Of a stretch of 29,262 nucleotides of DNA, positions 7,081-12,872 are shown in pieces. Source of the stretch: a virus. The DNA lies in the IMG/VR virus record IMGVR_UViG_3300020723_000018, positions 1 through 29,262 of that record; one strand, written 5' to 3'. The notes beneath the pieces are model-generated. The model was not told the DNA's origin. It saw only the letters and a list, made by a program, of their open reading frames with translations, and did not search any database. The position numbers and the translations under genes are program-made. Each line of letters opens with the position of its first letter. Position 1 is the stretch's first letter.

Positions 7081-8013
7081 ATGGCAACAGCTTCATATCC
7101 AAATCAGGTTAAAACCTACCAACCAGAGGTTGACCTTGTCAGCACCGTTTTGGCTGATAACGTAAACTCACTACAGGTTGAGATTACTGCTATTGAGACA
7201 ACCCTTGGTTCTGCCCTGACCAATCAAAGCCCCCTGATTTCTACCTACTCAGGAACTTTTGCTAAGACTACCGGTTGGTCTACCTTGGGCGATCGCCTCA
7301 ATAACATTGAGTATGGCTTGGTAAATGGTGTGGCTAATAGTCCATATGTCAGCATTACCGGTGGAAGCACTATTACCACTAGCTCTACAAAAGGCCTTGT
7401 ATTAAAGGTAGGCTCAGGAACAGCTAACCTTATTGAGACCTACACCTCTGGCTCTGTATTGGGATTCAATGTTAACTCCTCTGGTATTCCAGCTGTGGGT
7501 TCTAGTAACGTTCTCTATGTTAATAGCACTGACTACAATACCCTTACGGCTGCTACGACTGCCGCCAATAATAACGCCAATACCAAGATCCCTCTTTCAA
7601 CTGTAACAGCTGCGGGAGATCTTCTTATTGGTTCAGGTAATGCCACCGTAACTAACCTTGCTAAAGGGGCTGCCGGTCAGTCTCTTATTATGAACGGCAC
7701 CTCAGTTGCTTGGGGTACCCCAACAGATACTACAAAGATTCCACTAAGCACAGTTAGTGCTGCTGGTGATCTTGTGGTGGGAACGGGCGCCTCAGCTGTA
7801 GGTCGCTTGGGTATTGGTGGAGCTGGTACAGTTCTTAGCAGCAATGGTTCTGCCCTTTCATGGCAGACCCCAACAGTTTATCTTGCAACAGCAAATGCTT
7901 CAGTAACAGCCGCCTCAACTTCTCTAGGCGTTGTCCGCAATACATGGGTCTCTACAACAGCACCAACAACAGGCCAGGGCAACGATGGAGACATCTGGAT
8001 TGTGTATCAGTAA
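7081..8013 (+). CDS. Tail-fibre / minor tail protein with KGD-type repeats
   Basis: A 310-aa protein with AAGGAG four bases before the ATG. The N-terminal QPEVDLVSTVLADNVNSLQ plus VEITAIETTLGS is a short helical or coiled-coil segment of a type common at the start of phage fibre proteins. A beta-rich middle follows. Two repeats then occur at about 170 and 220, each reading IPLSTV(T/S)A(A)GDL..G(S/T)G.A.V..L and ending in a xSLxW/ALSW strand. They are diverged relatives of the KGD modules in the fibre array. The C-terminus TTGQGNDGDIWIVYQ is typical of phage fibre ends. The INGxxDIWQRG receptor module is absent. TAATG overlap with the next gene suggests the two products act together, for example as shaft and tip. 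Confidence 0.72.
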   Translation: MATASYPNQVKTYQPEVDLVSTVLADNVNSLQVEITAIETTLGSALTNQSPLISTYSGTFAKTTGWSTLGDRLNNIEYGLVNGVANSPYVSITGGSTITTSSTKGLVLKVGSGTANLIETYTSGSVLGFNVNSSGIPAVGSSNVLYVNSTDYNTLTAATTAANNNANTKIPLSTVTAAGDLLIGSGNATVTNLAKGAAGQSLIMNGTSVAWGTPTDTTKIPLSTVSAAGDLVVGTGASAVGRLGIGGAGTVLSSNGSALSWQTPTVYLATANASVTAASTSLGVVRNTWVSTTAPTTGQGNDGDIWIVYQ

Positions 8014-9032
8014 TGCCAGGTAAAGTTAATGTAAATGGCGGACAGGGTACAAGCATTGGTATCCTTGTAAAGGTAAGCGGAGCATGGCATGGGGCTACTT
8101 CAGCCTTTATTAAAGTTGGCGGTCAATGGAAGCAATGGTTTAAGGCCTCTGTCATTGACTCCTTTAACCGTACAACCTCAGGCAATCTAGGCACAGCCGA
8201 TAGCGGGCAAGCTTGGAGTGCTACCCGAGGTACTTGGTTTGCCAATGGATCCCAGGCTCAATCCAATGACTCTGCCTCTAACTACTCTATTGCCGCTATT
8301 GATACTGGTAGCGCTAGCAATATCCAGACTGTTGGTGCCACAACTAACGGCACTGGAGCTGCTCAGTGGATTACCGATAGCGGTAACTGGTTTGGCGTAG
8401 CAGCTGGCCAAGAGGTAGTTAACACGGTCTACTACTACACCTGTGGATGTCAAACATGTAGCGCCTGTGCTTCATCTCAGACAGTTGGACCTGTAGGTGC
8501 TGGCTGTGGATGTACGGGTGGAGGAACCTCATATTACGTATGTATTACAGGTACCATATGTAACTATTACGCTACATACGGCGGAGGTTCTTACCTATAC
8601 TACGTCGCATATTGCTACAACCATTATGGGGTATGCTCTACCTACACCCCATGCTCTTATTCCTGTGCGTACTATTACTATTACACGCAGTGTACTTCCT
8701 CATATACCCATACCTGTGGCTGTTCAACATGCCAGGGAGGTAGCGTCAGCTACCCAGCCTTTGTCTATGTTTATCAGTCTGTAGCAAATGCCGTAACAAC
8801 GGTACTACGTACCGCCATATCAGCCGTTGCTGCCAGCTTAAAGGTCGTTACATCGGGCGGGAATACAATTACGGTCACCCCGTACTCTGACTCCCTTACA
8901 ACCCCTATAGGAAGCCCAATTACCTATACAGCCTCCAGTACCCAGACTGCCACACAGTTTGGTATACTTCTTTCACCTTCTCAGTACAACCAAGGTAGTA
9001 CTCTAGATAACTACCAGTCCCAGAACAACTAG
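8013..9032 (+). CDS. Minor tail protein with a Cys/Tyr-rich insert
   Basis: A 339-aa product, starting at the ATG that overlaps the upstream stop. Codons before 8013 in this frame are open but lie inside the previous gene. Residues about 1-48 contain a VxxGxW..ATSAFIKVGGQWKQW segment typical of phage minor tail proteins. About 50-135 is a beta-sandwich-like module with DSFNRTTSGNLG, GTWFANGSQAQ and WITDSGNWFGV, the pattern of LamG-like modules I associate with actinophage tails. Residues 140-240 hold 16 Cys and 22 Tyr, including a run of five Tyr, bounded by CGCQTC (144-149) and CGCSTC (235-240). The last about 95 residues return to ordinary beta-rich sequence. The insert could be disulfide- or metal-stabilised and surface-exposed. 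Receptor binding is inference. Confidence 0.75.
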   Translation: MPGKVNVNGGQGTSIGILVKVSGAWHGATSAFIKVGGQWKQWFKASVIDSFNRTTSGNLGTADSGQAWSATRGTWFANGSQAQSNDSASNYSIAAIDTGSASNIQTVGATTNGTGAAQWITDSGNWFGVAAGQEVVNTVYYYTCGCQTCSACASSQTVGPVGAGCGCTGGGTSYYVCITGTICNYYATYGGGSYLYYVAYCYNHYGVCSTYTPCSYSCAYYYYYTQCTSSYTHTCGCSTCQGGSVSYPAFVYVYQSVANAVTTVLRTAISAVAASLKVVTSGGNTITVTPYSDSLTTPIGSPITYTASSTQTATQFGILLSPSQYNQGSTLDNYQSQNN

Positions 9033-9046
9033 CCCTAAGGAACCTC

Positions 9047-9280
9047 ATGAGCTCACTACCTTCAGTACCGCCTCTACAACCTATCTCTGGCGTAAACCCT
9101 GTACAGCCTTATTTCATTGCTATTGTCATTGACGATGTAGCACAGCAAGTCATGAATATTGATGGCCAGACTGCCGCAATGTTCTTGTCTAATCCTAAGT
9201 TTATCCAATGCGACGGAACAGTATCTGCAGGCATGGTCTATAACCAAAATGCCGGCACATGGAGTCTTCCAACTAAATAA
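9047..9280 (+). CDS. Small protein related to the product at 9998 (77 aa)
   Basis: The ATG is preceded by AAGGAA. Core: YFIAIVIDDVAQQVMNIDGQ, then AAMFLSNPKFIQCDG and GMVYNQNAGTWSLP. This aligns by eye with the C-terminal half of the 9998 product (YIAMIIGNEVKEVVNVGG, ILLEQPKMVLIN, GWTYVDEKFIAP). Both therefore have a short beta-hairpin plus helix plus Trp/Tyr-containing strand layout. No function is recognised. The position just after the fibre genes suggests a tail-fibre-related or assembly role, but this is weak. Confidence 0.65.
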   Translation: MSSLPSVPPLQPISGVNPVQPYFIAIVIDDVAQQVMNIDGQTAAMFLSNPKFIQCDGTVSAGMVYNQNAGTWSLPTK

Positions 9281-9315
9281 GCTTTACCTTTCCGACTACT
9301 AACTAGGACTACTAA

Positions 9316-10005
9316 ATGAAGACCATACAATTTGTTCCTGATTCTCCTGAGGAGTATGCCCTAGGGCACCCACAGCCTGCAAAGACTGCTGTACCTGAAT
9401 GGTACAAAAAGGGTGAGGCATACTTTAAAGATGCTAACGGCGTTCAACACGCTGCAATGAAAGCATGCATCCCATTCTTAGATGTAATGATTTCAGGCTA
9501 CATGCTAGTTACACCGGTAGATATTACGGTAACTTTAGAGGGAGATAAGCAGCACGTAACCTGGGCTACAGAGAACGAGCACTATAAAGATTTAATCGGG
9601 GAACGCCCTAAGGCTCTAGGTGAAACTATTCCTAGGCCTGCAGGGCATTCACCAAATGGATTAGTCTGGTCTTCTAAGTGGGGTTGGAAAACCCCTCGTG
9701 GATGGAGCTCAATAGTCACCCACCCATATAACAGGCATGATCTCCCATTCACTACGCTCTCCGCATTTGTAGAGAGTGATAAGTACTTTTCTAACGGGAA
9801 CATCCCTTTCTTTCTTAGAGAAGGATTTGAGGGCGTTATCCCTGCGGGCACTCCTTTCGCCCAAGTAATTCCTATTAAGCGGGCATCATGGACCCACAAC
9901 TTTGCCTACAGTCTTACTAAGCTTGGCTTATACATGGGCGCAAAAGTCAGAGCAAATGACCACGGATATAAAAAGAAGTATTGGGTGAGGAAGATCTATG
10001 AGTAA
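9316..10005 (+). CDS. Conserved phage protein of unknown function (229 aa)
   Basis: A soluble, mixed-composition protein starting MKTIQFVPDSPEEYALGHPQ, followed by PAKTAVPEWYKKGEAY. Landmarks: CIPFLDVMISGYML at about 55, two GW-rich stretches (WSSKWGWKTPRGWSS) at about 117-131, then VTHPYNRHDLPF, and EGVIPAGTPFAQVIPIKR near 175-192. The pattern of paired beta strands and the late GTPFAQ(V/I)IP motif resembles the DUF6065-type proteins I recall in phage genomes. I cannot confirm that match, and no catalytic set is evident. The composition is unlike the Ser/Thr-rich fibres upstream, so it may be an enzyme or assembly factor rather than a fibre. An ACTAGGAC element precedes the ATG, and its 3' end overlaps the next start by eight bases. 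Confidence 0.7.
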   Translation: MKTIQFVPDSPEEYALGHPQPAKTAVPEWYKKGEAYFKDANGVQHAAMKACIPFLDVMISGYMLVTPVDITVTLEGDKQHVTWATENEHYKDLIGERPKALGETIPRPAGHSPNGLVWSSKWGWKTPRGWSSIVTHPYNRHDLPFTTLSAFVESDKYFSNGNIPFFLREGFEGVIPAGTPFAQVIPIKRASWTHNFAYSLTKLGLYMGAKVRANDHGYKKKYWVRKIYE

Positions 10006-10339
10006 GAAAAAGAAGAAAGAAAAGCTTAACTCTCCTAAGACACCTGGTCTACTAGAGTTTATTGGTCATAAGCTAGTTACCTTTGGCAATAAAGATAAGC
10101 CTGGCGTTAACGGCCATAACCATGATCACGAGCATGACCATGAGCATAACCATTCCTACATTGCTATGATCATAGGTAATGAGGTAAAAGAAGTAGTAAA
10201 TGTCGGCGGCATTCTAAAAGACATCCTATTAGAACAGCCTAAGATGGTTCTCATTAATGAGAGCGAATACCCTACCCGCCCAACTATTGGTTGGACATAT
10301 GTTGATGAAAAGTTTATCGCTCCTGAGGAGTCTAAATGA
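9998..10339 (+). CDS. Small protein with an alternating-histidine tract (113 aa)
   Basis: Residues 1-10 are strongly basic (MSKKKKKEKL). Residues 40-52 alternate His with Asn/Asp/Glu, giving seven His at 40, 42, 44, 46, 48, 50 and 52, a likely divalent-metal-binding tract. The C-terminal about 60 residues (YIAMIIGNEVKEVVNVGG...GWTYVDEKFIAP) are homologous by eye to the 77-aa product at 9047. The start overlaps the upstream gene by eight bases and the end overlaps the next ATG (ATGA), so 9316-10590 is one translational unit. The His tract followed by a zinc-ribbon gene suggests a metal-related theme, which is inference only. Confidence 0.68.
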   Translation: MSKKKKKEKLNSPKTPGLLEFIGHKLVTFGNKDKPGVNGHNHDHEHDHEHNHSYIAMIIGNEVKEVVNVGGILKDILLEQPKMVLINESEYPTRPTIGWTYVDEKFIAPEESK

Positions 10340-10590
10340 CAGATCCATTTGATCGCCCAGCTAGGCCTTGGGATCTATTCAATAAGAACCTTGAGAAGGT
10401 TGCAGGCCTTCAGTATGAAGAGCGTATGAAGATTTGCAAGGCTTGTCCAGAGCTTATTAAGATAACCCAACAGTGTAAAAAGTGCGGGTGCTTTATGGCT
10501 GCTAAGACAAAGCTACCTAATGCTGAATGTCCTTTGGGTAAGTGGGGGCAGATTGACACCTCAAAGGTAAGCTTTACAGAAGAACAATAA
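10336..10590 (+). CDS. Cys-rich zinc-ribbon-like phage protein (84 aa)
   Basis: Cysteines lie at 34, 37, 47, 50, 52 and 65 in the pattern ICKACPEL...QQCKKCGCFMAAKTKL..AECPLGKW. This CxxC...CxxCGCFM.xK..L..A.CPLGKW signature is widespread in small proteins of T4-like cyanophages and other aquatic phages (DUF6171-type, by recollection). Four to six Cys could coordinate one zinc. The N-terminal about 30 residues are helical and charged (EERMKICKAC). The ATGA overlap couples it to the His-rich gene. The molecular role is unknown in these families; nucleic-acid or protein binding is possible. Confidence 0.75.
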   Translation: MTDPFDRPARPWDLFNKNLEKVAGLQYEERMKICKACPELIKITQQCKKCGCFMAAKTKLPNAECPLGKWGQIDTSKVSFTEEQ

Positions 10591-10615
10591 GACCTAGTTA
10601 GGATACACTTGCCCC

Positions 10616-11194
10616 ATGCGTGGAGAAAATAGACAAGGCCGGTTTGACATACAGTTCGAACGTTCCTCTTTTGTATCTGGAACTACGACTGAGCTTGTTA
10701 ACACTGTGGGTACAACTGTGGCTTGGTGGCTCTTTGACCAAGTCAATACTGTCGTAGACCCTATCTACGATACAGGCGCCAGCACTGGCACAGGTCGTAT
10801 GTGGAAGACTCCCCTTATTATTCCTGTGGTCAATGCCCACGTAGAACGTGGTGTTACTACCCAATCTGACCGTGGTTTCTACAACACCAACCAGCTCACA
10901 ATCACCCTTAATGTGGACATTGTGGAGGACAACCTCAATTTCTATGGGGCTAATGCCAACAATGTTCCAGAGCTTTCCCTTGTAGAAAAGAACCCTATTG
11001 AGTACATGCGTGACCGCATCGTATTTCGGGATGAAGTTTTTACCCCTATCCGAGTCTCCCCTCAAGGTATTATTGGGGACAAGTACACATTGCTTCAGGT
11101 TACCTGCAACCAGGTAAACGCAGAAGAAATGGTGAATGACTCACAGTTCCAGCACTACGCAAACTACTCTGCGTTTGACCCTACGACCTACTAA
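10616..11194 (+). CDS. Putative head-tail connector / neck protein (192 aa)
   Basis: A beta-rich, unrecognised protein: MRGENRQGRFDIQFERSSFV, VAWWLFDQVNTVVDPIYDTG, TPLIIPVVNAHVERGV, then LTITLNVDIVEDNLNF and DRIVFRDEVFTPIRV..QG. It ends with a short aromatic tail. Proteins of this size with a WWLF.....DPIYD segment followed by paired long strands occur among the connector or head-completion genes of contractile phages, and the gene opens the block leading to the neck and tail genes. I rely on context more than on a clear family match. A TTTACA at 10573 and TAGGAT at 10599 might form a weak promoter with a long spacer. Confidence 0.55.
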   Translation: MRGENRQGRFDIQFERSSFVSGTTTELVNTVGTTVAWWLFDQVNTVVDPIYDTGASTGTGRMWKTPLIIPVVNAHVERGVTTQSDRGFYNTNQLTITLNVDIVEDNLNFYGANANNVPELSLVEKNPIEYMRDRIVFRDEVFTPIRVSPQGIIGDKYTLLQVTCNQVNAEEMVNDSQFQHYANYSAFDPTTY

Positions 11195-11203
11195 GGAAAC
11201 ATA

Positions 11204-11515
11204 ATGGCACTATCTCACGCAATCGTTGCTCTTAACAGCTCAACAGCTGTTGCGCTAAATACAGACGCAAGTATCACAAACTCTGTTACAGGCGAGACAT
11301 ACCCTACCTACACATTTACTACGCTTTCTATCCAAAACATTGATGGCTCTGCTACCGTCTATGTCGGCGGATCAACCGTAACCTCTTCTTCTTATGGGAT
11401 CTCTTTGGCACCTGGTGCCTCGGCAACAATTGACGGGCTTACCAATGAAGAGAACGTTTACGCAATCTCTACAGGTAGCACCAACATTGCAATCCTCAAG
11501 GTCACTTCAGCATGA
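11204..11515 (+). CDS. Small beta-rich putative virion protein (103 aa)
   Basis: AAGGAA precedes the ATG. The protein is Ser/Thr/Ala-rich with alternating hydrophobic residues: HAIVALNSSTAVALN, FTTLSIQNIDGSATVYVGGS, GISLAPGASATIDGL, NVYAISTGSTNIAILKV. The SIQN.DGSATVYVGGSTVTSSSYG....PG motif is common in small phage structural proteins with a compact beta-sandwich, often assigned as head-fibre or decoration proteins. No Cys, membrane segment or catalytic motif is present. It overlaps the next tiny gene by ATGA. A decoration role is inferred from motif and context. Confidence 0.6.
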   Translation: MALSHAIVALNSSTAVALNTDASITNSVTGETYPTYTFTTLSIQNIDGSATVYVGGSTVTSSSYGISLAPGASATIDGLTNEENVYAISTGSTNIAILKVTSA

Positions 11516-11607
11516 CCATCCGCATTCGTAAGAACGGTCAGAACATTACCATCTCTAGTTCAGCGTCTTCTTCAAAGAAAGCCTCTACTATTGTAGTTAA
11601 GAAGTAA
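11512..11607 (+). CDS. Tiny basic protein (31 aa)
   Basis: ATGA overlap with the upstream stop. The product begins MTIRIRKNGQNITISSSASS and ends in a Lys-rich tail VVKK. It is the first of six consecutive tiny genes up to 12339, all Lys-rich at the C-terminus. The tight coupling and the shared basic tails support translation, but 31 codons alone are weak evidence. The function is unknown. Confidence 0.45.
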   Translation: MTIRIRKNGQNITISSSASSSKKASTIVVKK

Positions 11608-11609
11608 TA

Positions 11610-11750
11610 ATGCCTTTTGAATCTCAGCGTCAACGGGAATTCTTGTACGCTACCCATCCCGATATAGCTAAAAGGTGGGAAGAAGAGACACCAAAAGATA
11701 AGAAACTACCAGAAAAGGTAACACAACATGGCAGCAAAAAAGGCAAGTAA
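11610..11750 (+). CDS. Tiny basic protein with SxxQRxFLYATHP motif (46 aa)
   Basis: Starts MPFESQRQREFLYATHPDIA, continues KRWEEETPKDKKLPEKV and ends GSKKGK. The pattern SxxQRxFLYAxxPxIAKxWxxETP...LPexV recurs in many phage and plasmid small genes, which supports a real gene; its function is not known to me. The 3' end overlaps the next gene by 23 bases in another frame. That is a long overlap for this window and implies coupled translation. Confidence 0.6.
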   Translation: MPFESQRQREFLYATHPDIAKRWEEETPKDKKLPEKVTQHGSKKGK

Positions 11751-11904
11751 GAAACACCCAGGCTTTGACAAAGCCTCATCTAAGATTGCTAAGAAGGAAG
11801 GCGTCTCTCAGGAGGCAGCTGACCGTATCCTAGCCGCATCTTCTCGTGGGGCATCTAAAGGCGCTAAGAAGGCTAACCCTAAACTTAAGAAAGTTAAGGG
11901 CTAA
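11728..11904 (+). CDS. Small basic protein with HPGF...ILAASSRGAS motif (58 aa)
   Basis: The product MAAKKASKKHPGFDKASSKI continues AKKEGVSQEAADRILAASSR and ends KANPKLKKVKG. The HPGFxxxxxxIAxKEGVSxxxAxxILAAxxRxAS...NPxLKxVKG layout is a recurrent phage small-protein pattern. It has an amphipathic helix-turn-helix-like centre flanked by basic tails, which would suit nucleic-acid or acidic-protein binding. Its start lies inside the preceding gene and its stop overlaps the next ATG. The pattern is recognised; no experimental function is known to me. Confidence 0.62.
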   Translation: MAAKKASKKHPGFDKASSKIAKKEGVSQEAADRILAASSRGASKGAKKANPKLKKVKG

Positions 11905-12095
11905 TGGCTAAGGTAAAGATTGACGGTAAAGTCCACAAGTTTGTTAAGAACAAAAAGGGCGATGTTATCGTGAGTCACCCCAATGGAGGAGGTCCGACAA
12001 TGGACCTGACCAAAAAAGATGCTAAGATTAAGACCGTGGCAGACGGAATAGCTGCTGGCCAACAATGGCATAAGACTCATAAGAAGGGAAAGTAA
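11904..12095 (+). CDS. Small basic protein (63 aa)
   Basis: Starts MAKVKIDGKVHKFVKNKKGD, continues VIVSHPNGG and MDLTKKDAKIKTVADGIAAG, and ends KTHKKGK. The first 30 residues look like a small beta hairpin pair, then a helix. The TAATG overlap couples it to the gene at 11728. Its KKGK C-terminus is shared with the products at 11610 and 12097. The function is unknown; the strong positive charge suggests binding to DNA or to acidic virion surfaces. Confidence 0.6.
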   Translation: MAKVKIDGKVHKFVKNKKGDVIVSHPNGGGPTMDLTKKDAKIKTVADGIAAGQQWHKTHKKGK

Positions 12096-12096
12096 T

Positions 12097-12192
12097 ATGT
12101 GCAAAGCATGTGGATGTGGCTGCTCTAAGCCAAACTGCAAAGGCGCCTGCAAGAAAAAGGCTAGCAAACCAACAACAAAGAAGGGCAAGTAA
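12097..12192 (+). CDS. Tiny Cys/Lys-rich protein (31 aa)
   Basis: The product MCKACGCGCSKPNCKGACKK ends in KASKPTTKKGK. Six Cys lie within the first 18 residues, in a metallothionein- or zinc-knuckle-like density, followed by a basic tail. It starts one base after the previous stop, and its TAA is followed directly by the next ATG. Such a composition could bind a metal or form a small disulfide knot. It is short, but its precise packing between two other basic genes supports it. Confidence 0.5.
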   Translation: MCKACGCGCSKPNCKGACKKKASKPTTKKGK

Positions 12193-12339
12193 ATGGCTCA
12201 TAAGGACAGTAAGTTTGAGAAGGGTATGACCCCAGCTCAAAAGAAAAAGTTTGAGGCTCAGGATGAAAAGAATGATGCCAAGCTAGCCAAGGATGTTAAG
12301 AAAAAGACAGCCAAGAAGAAGGCAGCTAAAAAGAAGTAA
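12193..12339 (+). CDS. Small Lys-rich protein (48 aa)
   Basis: The product MAHKDSKFEKGMTPAQKKKF continues EAQDEKNDAKLAKDV and ends in an all-basic KKKTAKKKAAKKK tail. It is predicted to be a charged helix with a histone-H1-like tail. The MTPAQ(K/R)KxFExxD pattern recurs in small phage genes. It is the last gene before the rho-independent terminator at 12347, so it closes the transcription unit of tiny basic proteins. Confidence 0.55.
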   Translation: MAHKDSKFEKGMTPAQKKKFEAQDEKNDAKLAKDVKKKTAKKKAAKKK

Positions 12340-12346
12340 TGACTTA

Positions 12347-12370
12347 GACCCCCTTTCGAGGGGGTTTTCA
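12347..12370 (+). terminator. Rho-independent terminator
   Basis: The sequence ACCCCCT (12348-12354), loop TTCG (12355-12358) and AGGGGGT (12359-12365) forms a seven-base-pair stem with a UUCG tetraloop. It is followed by T-rich sequence TTTCATTT. It starts eight bases after the stop of the last tiny basic gene. It is the only clear terminator seen in the window, so it probably separates the upstream transcription unit from the neck/tail unit. Confidence 0.85.
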
Positions 12371-12445
12371 TTTATGATTACCCTGACGCCAGAGAAATCT
12401 GGAACCCTGCTGCTTTACCCCCTGCGCCTTCCTATGGAGGATACT

Positions 12446-12610
12446 ATGATAAACCTTGCCCAACGATTGGCAAATCAGGAGACTGATGCCGATCGTATTG
12501 AGTTCATTCGTGGAGCAGCAAACCTTAATGCTAAATCCGCCGATAAGAAAATTGTCTTCGGTGCGATCACAGGTCTTCTGCTAGCGAAAGTTCTCAAGAA
12601 GAATGGCTAG
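12446..12610 (+). CDS. Small protein with C-terminal hydrophobic helix (54 aa)
   Basis: GGAGG at 12436-12440 lies five bases before this ATG, which is why I prefer it to upstream in-frame codons that run through the terminator and the preceding gene. Product: MINLAQRLANQETDADRIEF, then IRGAANLNAKSADKKI and VFGAITGLLLAKVL. The last segment could be a short membrane or packing helix. It overlaps the next gene by eight bases. No family is recognised. It opens the neck/tail block after the terminator; the interval 12371-12445 shows no convincing promoter. Confidence 0.6.
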   Translation: MINLAQRLANQETDADRIEFIRGAANLNAKSADKKIVFGAITGLLLAKVLKKNG

Positions 12611-12872
12611 TATCTCATCAGTATTTAACCTAGCAATCAAGCGTGCGGAGAAGGCAGCCACAGTTGGCTACACCTCTAAGCTTCGTGAACATGCCGCAAC
12701 TTATGGCTGGCCTGAGCACATTGTCTCTAAACTTTCTATGGGACATGATGGTGATAACCACCACATCACATACCCTGAGCATCTTGAAGATCAGATCATG
12801 ACTCTTGAGTATGGCACCCAAGAAACCCCTGCTTCTCCTGCCCTTCGCACATTTATGATCGGGGGAATGTAA
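12603..12872 (+). CDS. Putative neck / tail-completion protein (89 aa)
   Basis: A helical N-terminus (VFNLAIKRAEKAATVGYTSK) is followed by YGWPEHIVSKLSMGHDGDNH and HITYPEHLEDQIMTLEYGTQ. It ends ETPASPALRTFM. The LEYGTQxxPxxPxLRxF signature is the C-terminal hallmark of HK97 gp10-like and other tail-completion/neck proteins. The next gene has tail-terminator features and the sheath follows, which is the usual neck-to-tail order. The TAATG overlap couples it to 12872. The exact position in the neck is inference. Confidence 0.65.
   Translation: MASISSVFNLAIKRAEKAATVGYTSKLREHAATYGWPEHIVSKLSMGHDGDNHHITYPEHLEDQIMTLEYGTQETPASPALRTFMIGGM

Noticed and set aside
7860-8012. Upstream in-frame extension of the Cys/Tyr-rich gene (start at 7860)
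   Set aside because: It lies wholly inside the 7081-8013 gene. The ATG at 8013 overlaps that gene's stop as in the neighbours, and from there the protein has the expected minor-tail N-terminus.
8430-8735. Cys/Tyr-rich stretch as out-of-frame noise
   Set aside because: The same frame is continuous with good protein sequence on both sides, and paired CGCxTC motifs bound the segment, so I kept it as real coding sequence.
9582-9899. 105-aa - strand open frame
   Set aside because: Antisense shadow of the 229-aa gene, with no upstream signals.
10598-11065. 155-aa open frame on the - strand opposite the connector-like gene
   Set aside because: Antisense to a better-supported gene, no ribosome-binding site, composition unlike any neighbour, and every supported gene is on the + strand.
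12293-12445. Longer start for the 54-aa gene
   Set aside because: The extension runs through the preceding Lys-rich gene and the terminator hairpin, and translates to implausible basic sequence. GGAGG is correctly placed only for ATG 12446.
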